Numbered from the stretch's first letter, positions 47,561 through 60,857 are shown. The stretch: 64,000 bases of DNA from Stomorhina lunata (GCA_933228675.1 OW121743.1:98023998-98087997); one strand, 5' to 3'. Numbers and translations are program-made. Notes: generated by a model not told the origin, from the letters alone.

Positions 47561-50334
47561 AAAAAAATAACATTCAAATTTTTCCAATAAAAAAAAGTTT
47601 TGTATCGTAAATTTTTCTTGTTGAAAAAAGAAGAAAATTCTTCACGAAATTTTTAATAAAGCAACATTTGCTTTCGAAAATTTATGACATTTGACATATT
47701 TTTGTTCAGAAAAAAACGATATATATTTTTTTAGGAAAAGTTAAGATTTTTAAAATTTTTGTTATAAAGTAATTTACGATATCAAAATTATTTTCGTTTA
47801 AAAAATTTACGATTTTCAGAAGAAAAATTTAACACTTAACATTTTTTAAATTGTTTCATTAAAAATTTTAAATTTAGGAAATTTTAGAATTTTTATATAA
47901 AGACTTATTAAATTTTAAGTCTATTAAAACATTTTCAATATTTACTTTAGAATAATTTACGATACCTCAAACTGTTTTTAAAAAAAAATTTACGATTCTT
48001 GAATTTTTTTTAGAACATTTTACGATACTTGGAATTTTTTACAAAAATTTACGAAATTTTTTCTTACCAAAAAAAAAAAAAAAAAATTGACGATTTTAAA
48101 ATAAAAGTGAATATTTTTAATTTTTAAAACTTTTTTTGTATAATTTTTTGTTAATATCATTTTATGGTTTCTTTAGAATTATGGCGTAAACTGGAAAATA
48201 GCTTTAATAATTGTTTTTAGGTCCCATTTTTAAACAGGGTTTTTATGTAATAAATCTTTTGAACACTTACATTTTAAATAACATTTTGTTAAAATTTATT
48301 TGTAGATTTGTTATTTTGGTGATATTTGTATTATTTTTATATTATTGTTTAATTCAAAGGAAGTTATTCAATTTATAGGTACTTTCACTTCAAACTCTTA
48401 ACAATAATTAACGTCAAATGTTTTCCAAATGATTTTCACACAAAAGAAAAATCTTAATTTTTTCGAAAAATTTTTCTTAACTCTTTATTTCTTCAAATAA
48501 ATTTTTATATTTTTTTGCACTTTAACGTTAACTACGCGAAGTTAAACGTTATTTTTTTTATATCTTTTCAAATGTGGACTGAGTAGTTGAGTTTTAGTTG
48601 GTAATGCGCTTGCTTGGCAAGTCACTTTCGATTTCTTTGCCAGCCGAACGAGAAATGGCAAAATGATGAGCTTTTTAAATATCGAAAACCGATTTTATTA
48701 AACATAAAAAAGATACGAAATATATGAAATGAAGAAAAAAAAACACAAAAAGAGTCCAACAGCAGTTGATAATTTATACAAAACTATAAGAAACAAACAA
48801 CTGACTGCATCCGTTAACGACGAGTAACCAAAGTAATGCCACTTTGTGAAAAAATATACAATAAATCCACAAACCACATTCGACGAGATCACGACAAAAT
48901 CACACCGTTACGTTACACTCACAAATACCACGAATATTGGTAACACGCACACACACTTGCCTATGAAGACAGCAAAGAAAAAAACCCAGTACCTCCAAGT
49001 TAAACCACACAGACATTTACATTTGGTATGAACGTTTCTAAGGGGTAACCAATACCACTTTAACTTTTAAGCTTATGATCTACGTCTGGTACTTTTTAAA
49101 AAAGCTGAAGATCGTCGTTTATTTTTTGTTTCTTATTTAATTATAATTTTTCTCTTAATAAAAATTTTATTCAAAATAAATTATTTTTTATTTATTTATA
49201 TTTTTTTGGTTTTTGGCGAACGTCTTTCAAAGGCCATATCATATAAACTTTAGGATTTGACCAACTTCGGCCTTAGGTAGTATGTAATAACTAGTACTAG
49301 TCTCTTAACCGGTCGTAGAATATGATTATGAAATAATTATTTATTTAATAAACTCCACAAACAACAACAGCAACTGGCAAACGCTTAATAAAGACAGACA
49401 CTTTAAGATAAACTTTGTATGCAAACACGACGAGTGAATAGTAGAGTAGAGTCGAGTATTTTAACCAAAAACTGCGAATTATAATAAACCGATCAACGAA
49501 TTGGCCAATAATTCGCTCTAACTCAATGATCTTAGCAGCAAAGGAATGCAGATCAACTTGTACTTTTATTTTGTGCAATAACTTGTCAACTTTTGTAATA
49601 AAAAACTGATCAGAAGAAAAAAACAACACCCAGATTTTTATAAACAAATTATAAAATTTTAATAAATTGTTGTCACGCTTGTAGTTTTAATTTAAATTTT
49701 TTACAAAATTCATTTATTAGTTGATTTTTGATTTGAATGGATTAATGTTCAAATTTCATAAATTTAGGTATTAATCAAAAATTTAAAAATTTTTATTTTG
49801 TTAATGCGCACGCGCCCGTTCGTTTTTATCGACAACACGTTTGGAGTACAAATTACAGGAAAATGTTTGCTGAATGTTAAAAGTGTCAAGCTTTATGTTA
49901 TGTTTGTGGTTTTGTTGCTTCTAAGACATTTATTCGTTTGTTGCAAGACCAAAAAAACACACAATTTTGAAAAAAATTATACTCATATTATATGGTTGAG
50001 TGACTTTCTTTCAAACTCGGGGTTTCCCAAATGTTTTGAGTAGCTTTTGGATTTAAACTTTGAAAATTTTATGGGTATGAAAATTTTTGATAGTTTGCTT
50101 TAAAACACCGTTAGAAATATTTAAAGTCATTCTTAGGAAAACAAATGTTCAAGACTTCTAAAGATAAGCCCTTAAAAAGTTGTTGCAAGGACTTCTAAGG
50201 ACAAAATGTCCTAGAATAATGTAAAATATAATTCAAATATAAAAGAATATTTTTTTTCATAAACGAAAAATAAAGTTATAACAAACTTTTAAATCAAATT
50301 TTCCATACAAAATGTCTACTGGCAGCCGAATTCA
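47561..50334. other. AT-rich then unique sequence; no gene recognised
   Basis: 47.56-48.1 kb is probably decayed satellite. 48.1-50.3 kb is unique. A tRNA-like segment at 48590-48645 is listed separately. Frames at 48698-48892, 49345-49647 and 49798-50043 have no recognisable domains or intron-exon structure. Confidence 0.35.
48590..48645 (+). other. tRNA-like degenerate segment
   Basis: TAGTTGGTAATGCGC (from 48595) resembles a tRNA D-arm/A box, CTTGCTTGGCAAG an anticodon stem and TTTCGATTTCTTTGCC a T-arm with two B-box mismatches. Acceptor stem pairing is not clear. It may be a tRNA pseudogene or SINE head. Confidence 0.35.
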
Positions 50335-52970
50335 TAATCAAAATTTTTGAAAAATTGACTATAAAAAGAAAATTTTTGAAAAATTGACTATAAACGTGAA
50401 TTTTTGAAAAATTTACTATAAAAAGTAAATTTTTGAAAAATTTACTGTAAAAAGTAAATTTTTGAAAAAATTACTAAAAAAAAGTAAATTTTTGAATAAT
50501 TTACAAAAAAAAAAGTAAATTTTTGAAAAATTTACTAAAAAAAAGTAAATTTTTGAAAAATTTACTAAAAAAAAAGTAAATTTTTGAAAAATTAACTAAA
50601 AAAAGTAAATTTTTGAAAAATTTACTAAAAAAAAGTAAATTTTTGAAAAATTTACTAAAAAAAAGTAAATTTTTGAAAAATTTACTAAAAAAAAAGTAAA
50701 TTTTTGAAAAATTTACTAAAAAAAAAAGTAAATTTTTGAAAAATTTACTAAAAAAAAAGTAAATTTTTGAAAAATTTACTAAAAAAAGTAAATTTTTGAA
50801 AAATTTACTAAAAAAAAAGTAAATTTTTGAAAAATTTACTAAAAAAAAGTAAATTTTTGAAAAATTTACTAAAAAAAAAAAGTAAATTTTTGAAAAATTT
50901 ACTAAAAAAAAGTAAATTTTTGAAAAATTTACTAAAAAAAAAATAAATTTTTGAAAAATTTACTAAAAAAAAGTAAATTTTTGAAAAATTTACTAAAAAA
51001 AAGCAAATTTTTGAAAAATTTACTAATTTAAGTAAATTTTTGAAAAGTTTTCTATAAAAAGTAAATTTTTGAAAAATTTCCTATAAAAAGTAAATTTTTG
51101 AAAAATTTACTATAAAAAAAAATTTTTGAAAAATTTACTATAAAAAGTAAATTTTTGAAAAATTTACTTTTGAAAAAAATTTACTATAAAAAGTAAATTT
51201 TTGAAAAATTTCCTATGAAAAGTAAATTTTTGAAAAATTTCCTATAAAAAGTAAATTTTTGAAAAATTTATAACAAGTAAATTTTTGAAAAATTTCCTAT
51301 AAAAAGTAAATTTTTGAAAAATTTCCTATAAAAAGTAAATTTTTGAAAAATTTACTATAAAAAGTAAATTTTTGAAAAATTTACTATAAAAAGTAAATTT
51401 TTGAAAAATTTCCTATAAAAAGTAAATTTTTGAAAAATTTACTATAAAAAGTAAATTTTTGAAAAATTTACTATAAAAAGTAAATTTTTGAAAAATTTAC
51501 TATAAAAAGTAAATTTTTGAAAAATTTACTATAAAAAGTAAATTTTTGAAAAATTTACTATAAAAATTAAATTTTTGAAAAATTTACCATAAAAATTAAA
51601 TTTTTGAAAAATTTCCTATAAAAAGTAAATTTGTGAAAAATTTCCTATAAAAAGTAAATTTTTGAAAAATTTCCTATAAAAAGTAAATTTTTGAAAAATT
51701 TCCTATAAAAAGTAAATTTTTGAAAAATTTCCTATAAAAAGTAAATTTTTGAAAAATTCCTATAAAAAGTAAATTTTTGAAAAATTTCCTATCAAAAGTA
51801 AATTTTTGAAAAATTTCCTATAAAAAGTAAATTTTTGAAAAATTTCCTATAAAAAAGTAAATTTTTGAAAAATTTCCTATAAAAAGTAAATTTTTGAAAA
51901 CTTTCCTATAAAAAGTAAATTTTTGAAAAATTTCCTATAAAAAGTAAATTTTTGAAAAATTTCCTATAAAAAGTAAATTTTTGAAAAATTTACTATAAAA
52001 AGTAAATTTTTGAAAAGTTTCCTTCCTATAAAAAGTAAATTTTTGAAAAATTTCCTATAAAAAGTAAATTTTTGAAAAATTTCCTATAAAAAGTAAATTT
52101 TTGAAAAATTTCCTATAAAAAGTACATTTTTGAAAAATTTCCTATAAAAAGTAAATTTTTGAAAAATTTCCTATAAAAAGTAAATTTTTGAAAAATTTCC
52201 TATAAAAAGTAAATTTTTGAAAAATTTCCTATAAAAAGTAAATTTTTGAAAAATTTCCTATAAAAAGTAAATTTTTGAAAAATTTCCTATAAAAAGTAAA
52301 TTTTTGAAAAATTTCCTATAAAAAGTAAATTTTTGAAAAATTTCCTATAAAAAGTAAATTTTTGAAAAATTTCCTATAAAAAGTAAATTTTTGAAAAATT
52401 TACTATAAAAAGTAAATTTTTGAAAAGTTTCCTTCCTATAAAAAGTAAATTTTTGAAAAATTTCCTATAAAAAGTAAATTTTTGAAAAATTTCCTATAAA
52501 AAGTAAATTTTTGAAAAATTTCCTATAAAAAGTAAATTTTTGAAAAATTTCCTATGAAAAGTAAATTTTTGAAAAATTTCCTATAAATAGTAAATTTTTG
52601 AAAAATTTCCTATAAATAGTAAATTTTTGAAAAATTTCCTATAAATAGTAAATTTTTGAAAAATTTCCTATAAATAGTAAATTTTTGAAAATTTTCCTAT
52701 AAATTGTAAATTTTTGAAAAATTTCCTATAAAAAGTAAATTTTTGAAAAATTTCCTATAAAAAGTAAATTTTTGAAAAATTTCCTATAAAAAGTAAATTT
52801 TTGAAAATGTTCCTATAAAAAGTAAATTTTTGAAAATTATCCTATAAAAAGTAAATTTTTGAAAAATTAAACTATAAAAAGTAAATTTTTGAAAAATTTA
52901 CTATATAAAGTATATTTTTAAAAAAATTTACTATTAAAAGTAAATTTGTGAAAAATTTACTATACATTTT
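50335..52970 (+). repeat. D-type satellite array (29-bp unit)
   Basis: About 2.6 kb of units holding AAATTTTTGAAAAATTT, an inverted repeat with a one-base spacer, followed by CCTATAAAAAGT or ACTAAAAAAAAGT. The left third (50470-51000) has ACTA plus a variable A run; the right part (51600-52850) has the uniform CCTATAAAAA form, 29 bp. A marker unit with a 4-base insertion (TTTCCTTCCTATA) is at 52018 and 52428, exactly 410 bp apart: 14 units plus 4 bases. Confidence 0.95.
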
Positions 52971-54599
52971 TTTTTGGAATGTGGACTTATTCCACTTCAT
53001 ATCAATGACTTACTTCATTAAATTGTAACTATTTGGGAATCTCTGTTTTTCATCTACATAATACTTAACGCCAACTTGCATCAATACATTGTCAGTTAAA
53101 AACCACTGAACAAATTATGCCTACACTTATAATCTTAGTTTTGTCGGCTCTTTTTCTGATCTATTTTTAAGAATTTTAAGCGATTGTCTGCTTATATTTA
53201 TTTAAGTTTAGATTAAAATAAATGTTTGATTTCGTTTGTGGGTTTTGAAGTCGGAAAGACTTTGCTTGCTTTTATAGATATTGAAATTTATCGGACAGTC
53301 TGAGACATTGTTAAGAAATTTTGTCAGACAATTTTCCGATATTATTCTGATGTTGTTTTAAAACGTATAAAATTTGTCTGTCTGACGTTATTCTGAATTT
53401 TTGTCATTTGTCTTTTTTTTAATCGATATTGATATCTATCATATTTGTCTTATGATCAATTTTGATCAAAGCATATCATTTTCAATCAAAATCTCAACTG
53501 TCTGCTAAGGTTGTCCATTAAATTTCATTGAAAATTCTTAAAAATTTGTTTCCTGGGTTATGTTGTTTATCCACTAGATTATTTAATAAGTTTGTATTGT
53601 AATTGTAAAACAAATTTGAAAAACTCATTCATTGTTCGTTACTTAAAACTCTCATTTATTTATGTTTTTTCATTGTTTGGAGTATTTTCTGGTTTTTAAA
53701 CTCTTTCTCATTGTGAGTGTTTTCATAAATGCATTCATGATTTTTTTTCAGTTTTTCATATTTATTTAAATAAGTATTTTTTGTAATATTTTAAATAAAA
53801 ATTGTACAGAAAACAAATTTAAAAAAATTATTCACACACAGACACATACACTTTCAATTGTGGTAAAATATTAACTCATACATACATACATACAATGTAA
53901 GTTGTACGAGTACATAAATATATATATATATATGTATATGAATATTTTAAGTTCTCCCATTTTTGTGGCAAATATTTGTATATTTTTGTGTTATCTTGTG
54001 GTAAAAGATTTGTTAATAATTTATTTGGATCAATTCACAAATTGTTTCTTACATATTTTCATGAACCAGAGATTTTAGTTTTTTTTTGCCATATATATTT
54101 TTATTTTTTTGAGTAGTTTATGTTAGTTTGAGTCTAAATTTTAAGCTTTAATAAATTACTCATTTTGTAAATTGTAGTTAATAATTGTGTAAAATAATAG
54201 TTTTTTCCATAAATGCTTTCTTTACACTAAATAATTTATAATAAAATGTGTTTCGCATTTAAAAATTCGTATAAATAATGGCTTGGTTAATTAAATTAAT
54301 TAATATTGATTAAAAAACGTTTTATTTAGCCAATTAAAGTTAAGAAACGAACATTTTTTTACATTTTGAAATTAAAGTATTGATGTACCTGATCATTTTT
54401 CCAATTGCCCTTATTTACACCTAATTTTTAGAATAACTAAATAAAATAGAAAAATCAAAAAATTTGTAATAAAAAGTTGTACTGTAGTGTATAGCACTAA
54501 GATCCCAATTTATTACAATTATTTATTATTGTAATAAATAGTTTTTTGATAAAACCAAAAAATGTTTTTGGAGAAACCTTTCCTCGACGCGTTTCGATG
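52971..54599. other. AT-rich unique sequence; no gene recognised
   Basis: Simple repeats only: CATA repeats at about 53878-53892 and TA repeats at about 53918-53935. No coding or RNA features. Confidence 0.35.
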
Positions 54600-54712
54600 G
54601 TTGGTTAGGCCATTCTATTGAAAAATTTTTATATTTTTAAAATGTCTATAAAAAAATTTTCTTTCGATAAATTTTGGTATCGAAAAATTTTCTATCAAAA
54701 ATTTTATTTTTT
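54600..54712 (+). repeat. Short block of degenerate A-type satellite
   Basis: A few units with ATCGAAAAATTTTCTATC, directly left of an INE-like element. It continues in kind at 55490. Confidence 0.6.
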
Positions 54713-55477
54713 TATACCCTTCACCGCCATAGGTGGAAAGGGTATTATAAGTTTGTGCTGATGTATGTAACGCATAGAAATATTTGTCTTAGACCCACCT
54801 TTTAGTATACCAATAGGCTTAGAATCACTTTCTGAGTCGATTTAGCGATGTCCGTCCGTCTGGCTGGCTGGACCCCCATGTAAACCTTGTAATCAAACTA
54901 CAGGTCGCAATTCTAAAGATAATTTGATGAAATTTGGCACAGATCATTTTTTTGATAATGGGACCATGGCTATTGAAATTCGTCAAAATCGGTCCATTAG
55001 TTATGGTACCTCTCATAGATCCCACTTCCCGGAATTGATATATTGATATATGAAATTTAAAACAAATACTGCTTATGTCAACTAAAATCACTGTAACAAA
55101 TTTCGTTGAAATCGGTCCACATTTGACCATAGCTCCCATACAAACTCTTCTTTAAAACCGCACTAAATGAGACAAAAATCACTAAAACGCTCGTAAATCT
55201 GAAGATAATTTTAAGTTTATTTTTGCATACATAATTTTTGTAACAACTGTAATCAATTTGCTAAATTTCGAGATAATCGGTTCTCATTTGACCCTAGCAC
55301 TCATATTAGTCCAAATGTCGGAAGCAGCTTAAATATAAAAGTTTTGAGAAAATGTTTGTATGATGGAAAAATTTAGCAAATATTTGTCTTTATACAGAAA
55401 AAATAACACTTTTGACCTTAGTGGTGAAGGGTATCGTATAGTCGGGCTTGACCGACCATAGCACTTTCCTACTTGTT
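54713..55477 (+). mobile_element. INE-like element, near complete
   Basis: Starts TTATACCCTTCACCGCCATA, with GGTGGAAAGGGTATTATAAG as its hairpin partner, and contains GAGTCGATTTAGCGATGTCC. It ends with GTGAAGGGTATCGTATAGTC, GGGCTTGACCGACC and CTTTCCTACTTGTT. Inserted in degenerate A-type satellite. Confidence 0.85.
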
Positions 55478-57140
55478 TATATTAAAGCTAATAATTTTTA
55501 TACCAAAAAAAATTCTTTTAAAAGTTTTTTGTATAGAATTATTTTCTATCAAACTTTCTTAGTTTGAATAATTTTAGAGTAAAAATTTTTACATCAAAAA
55601 TTTTACTATTGAAAATTTTTTTATCGAAAATTTTTTGTTGAAAATAGAAAAGTTTTCTAATAAAAAAGTAAGAATTTTGTATTGAAAATGAAAACAGTTT
55701 TCAATTGAAAGTTTGTTTTAGAAGATTTTTTATAGAAAACTTTTTTACTAAAAGTTTACATTGGTATCGAAAAATTTTGTATTGGAAATTTTTGTATTGG
55801 AAATTTTTGTGTCGACAAATATTCTATTGAAAGTTTATATCAAAAACTTTTTGTATCGAAAAATTTTTTATTAAAAATTTGTATATGTATATCTAGAACA
55901 ATTTTTTATTCAAAATAAAAAAGAGTTTTATTTAAAGTTTTTATTGTATAATTGTATATTAACCGCTTTTCTCCTGAAAATTTGTGAATCGACAAATTTT
56001 TATGTCAAAAAATTTTCTGCAGAAATTTTTTAACAATTTCGCTATTGAAAGTTTCATATCGAGAAATCTTTTTAGGTCGAAAAATTGTCTATTGTTTCTG
56101 TTGAAAAATTTTATATCGAAAACTTTTCATTAAGATTTTTTTATATCGAAAAATTTTAGACTGAAATTTTTTTTGAAAAATTTTCTTTTAAAAATTTTTA
56201 TACCGAAAATTTTATTTTAATTCATTTTTATAAAAAAAAATCCTTTAATAATTTTAATATATGTATAAAAATTTTCATTTTATATTAATAATTTTTATAT
56301 CGAAAAATTATTTATTGATAATTTTTTTTATCAAGAAATTTTCTATTGGAAGTTTTACACAAAAAAATTTTCTATTGAAAATTTTTATATCAAGAATGTT
56401 TTTGTCTCGTAAAATTTTCTATGAAAATTTTTTATAAAAGTTTGTACTTCTAATTTTTTTTATCGACAAATTTTCTATTGGAAGTTTTACACAAAAAAAT
56501 TTTCTATTGAAAATTTTTATATCAAGAATGTTTTTGTCTCGTAAAATTTTCTATGAAAATTTTTTATATAGAAAAACTTTTCACTTAAAATAAAAATTTA
56601 TATTAAAAGTTTTTATTGAAAATTGTACTTTTCACCTGAAAATTTGTGAATCAAAAAATTTGAATGTCAAAAATTTTTTTTACTGAAAAATTTTTTTATT
56701 GCAATATTTTTCCTTTAAAAGTTTTTACATCGAAAAATGTTTTAAGGTCGAAAAATTGTTAAACATTTTTATATAGAAAACTTTTCCATTAACATTTTTT
56801 TATATCGAAAAATTTGTATGTCAAAAAATTTTAGACTAAATTTTTTTTTGAAATTTTCTTTAAAAATTTTTATACCGAAAAATTTTCTATTGAAATTATT
56901 TTTTTATCAAAAAATATTTCGTTGAAAAATTTTATATCAAAGAATTTTTTATTTAAAAATAAAAATTATTCGCACTTAATCCCAGTCTATTACATTTATT
57001 TATTAATGTAGTAGACTGATTTTTTTTGAAAAAATTTCTTTTAAAAATTTTTATACCTTAAAATTTTCTATTAAATTTTTTTTTTTTTAATTTTTCCTTG
57101 AAAATGTTTATATTAAATAATTTTTTATTCAAAAAGAAAA
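55478..57140 (+). repeat. Degenerate A-type satellite with MITE remnant
   Basis: Poorly conserved units such as TATCGAAAAATTTTCTATTG. A stretch containing TTTTACACAAAAAAATTTTC and AGAATGTTTTTGTCTCGTAA occurs twice (about 56340-56430 and 56470-56560). At 56955-57010, ATTATTCGCACTTAATCCCA followed by GTCTATTACATT and its inverted partner is a remnant of the foldback MITE family. Confidence 0.75.
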
Positions 57141-57657
57141 AAATATTCGTATTTAATACTAGTATGTTACATTTATTTATTAATATAATAGACAATTTTT
57201 TGATAAAAGTCAATTTCGATGGTTAGGCCATCACCTTCTGGAGATGTATCACTACTTTTAGACAGATCGAAAAAGTCAAAATATTACCTATTTTACAAAC
57301 ACAATCATTACGAATTATATTTGTAAACCAAAGGTAAGAGCTTAAAAAGTAAACACAAACATTTTTCAGTTTCATCTTTCTTCACTGAGACTAAAAAATG
57401 TTTGTGTTTTCATTTGTTCAGTCGATAATCTGAGCTTTCATCTTTGATTTACAAACATAATTCGTAATTATTGCTTTTGTAAATAGGTAATAATACGAGG
57501 TTTCCGATCTCTCTAAAAGTAGGGATACTCCTCAATCGAAACGTGACGGGGAGTTGGTTGACCCCACAAACATTTTTTGGCTTTTATCAATCAATTGTCT
57601 ATTACATTAATAAATCAATGCAATAGACTGGGATAAAGTGCGAGTAACTTCTTCTTT
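57141..57657. mobile_element. Long foldback element
   Basis: About 520 bp of two diverged inverted arms of roughly 230 bp with the centre near 57395. Matching pairs include the TTTTAGACAGATCG/CGATCTCTCTAAAA and TACGAATTATATTTG/CAAACATAATTCGTAA blocks and the outer AATATAATAGACAATT/AATTGTCTATTACATT. The outermost part shares CCCAGTCTAT with the MITE at 39081-39295. No coding capacity. Confidence 0.82.
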
Positions 57658-58022
57658 TTGAATAATATTTACATCTCGACAATTTTGTTAGTTTTTGAAA
57701 AATATTGAATATTTTTATACCAAAAATTTTTTTATTTAAAAATTTTTGTATCGAAAAATTAAGATTTTGTACAAAAAATTATATAAAAATTAAAATTTTA
57801 ATAAACAACGAGTTTTAATGTCAAAAAATGTTTATGTCAAAAATTTTTAGATTGACAATTTTTATACAAACATTTTTTATGGAAGTTTTTTGTATCGAAC
57901 AATTTTTATCAATCATTTTCTACTAAAATTTTATATCGAAAAATTTTCTATTACAAATTTTTGTACTGAAAAGTGTTTACTTTAGATTTTTATATTAAAA
58001 AAAACAGCTGAATATATGGATT
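57658..58022 (+). repeat. Degenerate A-type satellite tail
   Basis: Scattered TATCGAAAAATTTTCTAT-like units, ending before the next transposable-element fragment. Confidence 0.6.
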
Positions 58023-58826
58023 AACTAGCTGTACCCTGCGAGCTTTGCGGCGCCACAAACAAAAATTAATTTGAAGGAATGACATTAGAAACCTCCATGC
58101 GTAACAACCTTGCTTTAGATCATAGCATGATCAAATGCACAATTTACGACTCAATTAATTTCGACTCCATTAATTTAGATTTGGCGCCATCTGGCGAAAA
58201 TTAGTCTCACCAAATTAAAACATTTGGCGGCCCATGCGCAACAGCTTTGATAAAGATAATAGCATGCTCAAATGTACAGCTTATGATTTACTTAGTTTTG
58301 AGTAATTTTCTGTGGCGCCACCTGTTGGGAATTGGTCATACCAACTTTGAAACCATCGTTGGCTCATGCGACAACTTTGCTAAACATCGTAGTATGATCA
58401 AATTAATAGCTCGCGACTAAATTTAATTTCAGTAATTTTCAGTTGCGCCATCTGTCGAAACTTATACATTCCAACTTGGTAATGTTCGCCGGTTCATGCG
58501 TAACAACTTTGCTAAAGATCATTACATTATCAAATTTGTATATATATAGAAGATAATTTATAGAGTTTATACAATATATGGAAACTACTTTATACAATTT
58601 GTACGTAAATATAAAAAATTTCCATGGATTTTATAAACTCAAAAAAAAAAAACTTAATTTTTGCAAAAAATGTGATAAATGAAGAACAGCTTTTGAGCAA
58701 ACTTCACATTAACCATTTACTAAATAGTCCAAACAAAGCCTAAACATTTGGTTTGGATAGGTTAGCCCGTTCTGGAGTTATAGAGTTACACCGAAAAGTG
58801 GCATTGATTTTTATATACATAGATTG
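58023..58826 (+). mobile_element. Unclassified transposable-element fragment with ~130-bp internal repeats
   Basis: Begins AACTAGCTGTACCCTGCGAG and ends TTTTTATATACATAGATT. Inside are about three and a half tandem units of 130 bp, marked by GGCGCCATCTGG-like sequence at 58184, 58315 and 58445 and by AACTTTGCTAAASATCRT. TTCTGGAGTTATAGAGTTAC near the end resembles the 3' region common to several invertebrate non-LTR or helitron-type repeats, but I cannot assign a family. No protein remains. Confidence 0.6.
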
Positions 58827-60033
58827 CTTAGATCCTTCCCTTATTTAGTAATTAACAGCTATTAAATAAAATTTATTAAACTAAGACGTATGTTTTAACA
58901 CGTGTTTTAACTAAGACGGACTTATTGATTTGCCCTCGTATTTTATAATGATTATCTTTGCCTTCATATAAAGTTTTGTAAATGTAAACAAATCTTCGTC
59001 TTCAATCTTTATTGAGAAAAAAATGTGCAAATAAAATACAGTATTTGGAAAAGCGGAATCGTTTTGTAAAAAAAACCCAAAATATTTAGCTGAATGTCAA
59101 ATTATAACTACCATGAGAGGGTTCATTAACCCATAAATAAGGAAATTGTGATGATATTTTACAAACAAATGAAAATTCTTCAATTAATTGAAAATTGATT
59201 GATTTCTAATTATAATTATTCGAATCAAAAGCTGAAGAGCAGATTACAGTTATTAAAACTGTATTATTGTAAAGATTTTGAAACTGTCAAAATTTTGCAT
59301 ACAGAATCAAATATTTATGATTAATTGACTATTCGACCTTGGTCTATATTAAATGCTTTTTTTTTATCATTCATTCATACATTTTCTTGTAGGGTGTGTT
59401 GAAACAATTAGGCACTTTTTTGTTTTTGTTTCTTCTAGTTTTAATTATAGTTTTAGTAATTCAACATTTTTCACAAAAAAAAGAAACAAATAAACATCTT
59501 TCAAAATTTAATAGCTAACGCATGAAATAGCTTAAATTTAAATAAAAACTAAAATATTCATTAACACTAAACGTCGAGTGGAAGGTCTTCATTTAAAATT
59601 AGTATGAACAAATTATAAAAACATTAACAAAATAATTAAATGAACACCTCGTAAATAATAACATTTTTCAAATGAAATGATAAATAAGATGGAAAAAAAT
59701 GTAACACTTGCTAAAAAAAGCGAGCAAAAAAAATGTTAAAGTTGATCAAGACAAACTATTTGTAACCCTACACTAGTACAATAACAAAATCTAAACCTAA
59801 AATCGGGGATAGGGTATACAATGAACCTTGAGTCACATGTTTACCGAGTTATATAACATTTAGAAAAGCAGTCGAAAGCAATTTATCTTTAAAATGTTTG
59901 ACTAAATTTTGTTAAATATAACATTTTTCATCAATTGATTTTATCATGTGTATGGAATGTGTTGCCCGATTTTGTTAAAAGTCTTAGAATATAACAACTA
60001 ATAAATTTGCTTTAAATACCTTTAAAACAATTT
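58827..60033. other. Unique AT-rich sequence; no gene recognised
   Basis: No frames, repeats or RNA genes supported. Confidence 0.35.
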
Positions 60034-60857
60034 TTATACCCTTCACCACCATAGGTGGAAAGGGTATTATAAGTTTGTGCTGATGTATGTAACGCATAGA
60101 TATATTTGTCTTAGACGCACCTTTTAGTATACCAATAGGCTTATAATCAGTTTCTGAGTCGATTTAGCGATGTCCGTCCGTCCGTCTGGCTGGCTGGCTG
60201 GCCGGCTGGCTGGCTGGCTGGACCCCCATGTAAACCTTGTAATTAAACTACAGGTCGCAAATCTAAAGATAATTTGACGAAATTTGGTACAGATAATTTT
60301 TTTGATAATGGGACCATAACTATTGAAATTGGTCAAAATCGGTCAATTATTTATGGTACCTCCCATAGGTCCCACTTCCCGGAATTGACATATTGGCCAC
60401 AAGTATCAATATTTTTTCATGAAATTTAAAACAAATACTGCTTATGTTAACTAAAATTACTGTACCAAATTTTGTTGAAATCGGTCCACATTTGACCATA
60501 GCTCCCATACAAACTCTTCTTTAAAAACGCACTAAATGAGACAAAAAGAATCACTAAAACGCTCGTAAATCTAAAAATATTGAAAATTTTAAGTTTATTT
60601 TTTGCATACATAATTTTTGTAACAACTGTAATCAATTTGCCAAGTTTCGAGATAATCGGTCCACATTTGACCCTAGCTCTCATATAAGTTCAAATGACGG
60701 AAACAGGTTAAATATATACGTTTTGAGAAAATGTTTGTATGATGGCAAAATTTAGCAAATATTTGTCTTTATACAGGAAAAATAACACCTTTGACCTTAG
60801 TGGTGAAGGGTATCGTATGGTCGGGCTTGACCGACTATAGCGCTTTCTTACTTGTTT
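60034..60857 (+). mobile_element. INE-like element, the most complete copy
   Basis: Runs from TTATACCCTTCACCACCATA to GACTATAGCGCTTTCTTACTTG. All family landmarks are present: terminal hairpin, GATGTCCGTCCGTCC followed by an expanded GGCT run (about 60186-60218), the AGCTCCCATA and GTTTCCGTCATTTGGAC-type (reverse) blocks, and the subterminal GGTGAAGGGTATCG, which is the inverted partner of the start. The GTCGG...CCGAC hairpin precedes the end. Confidence 0.88.
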
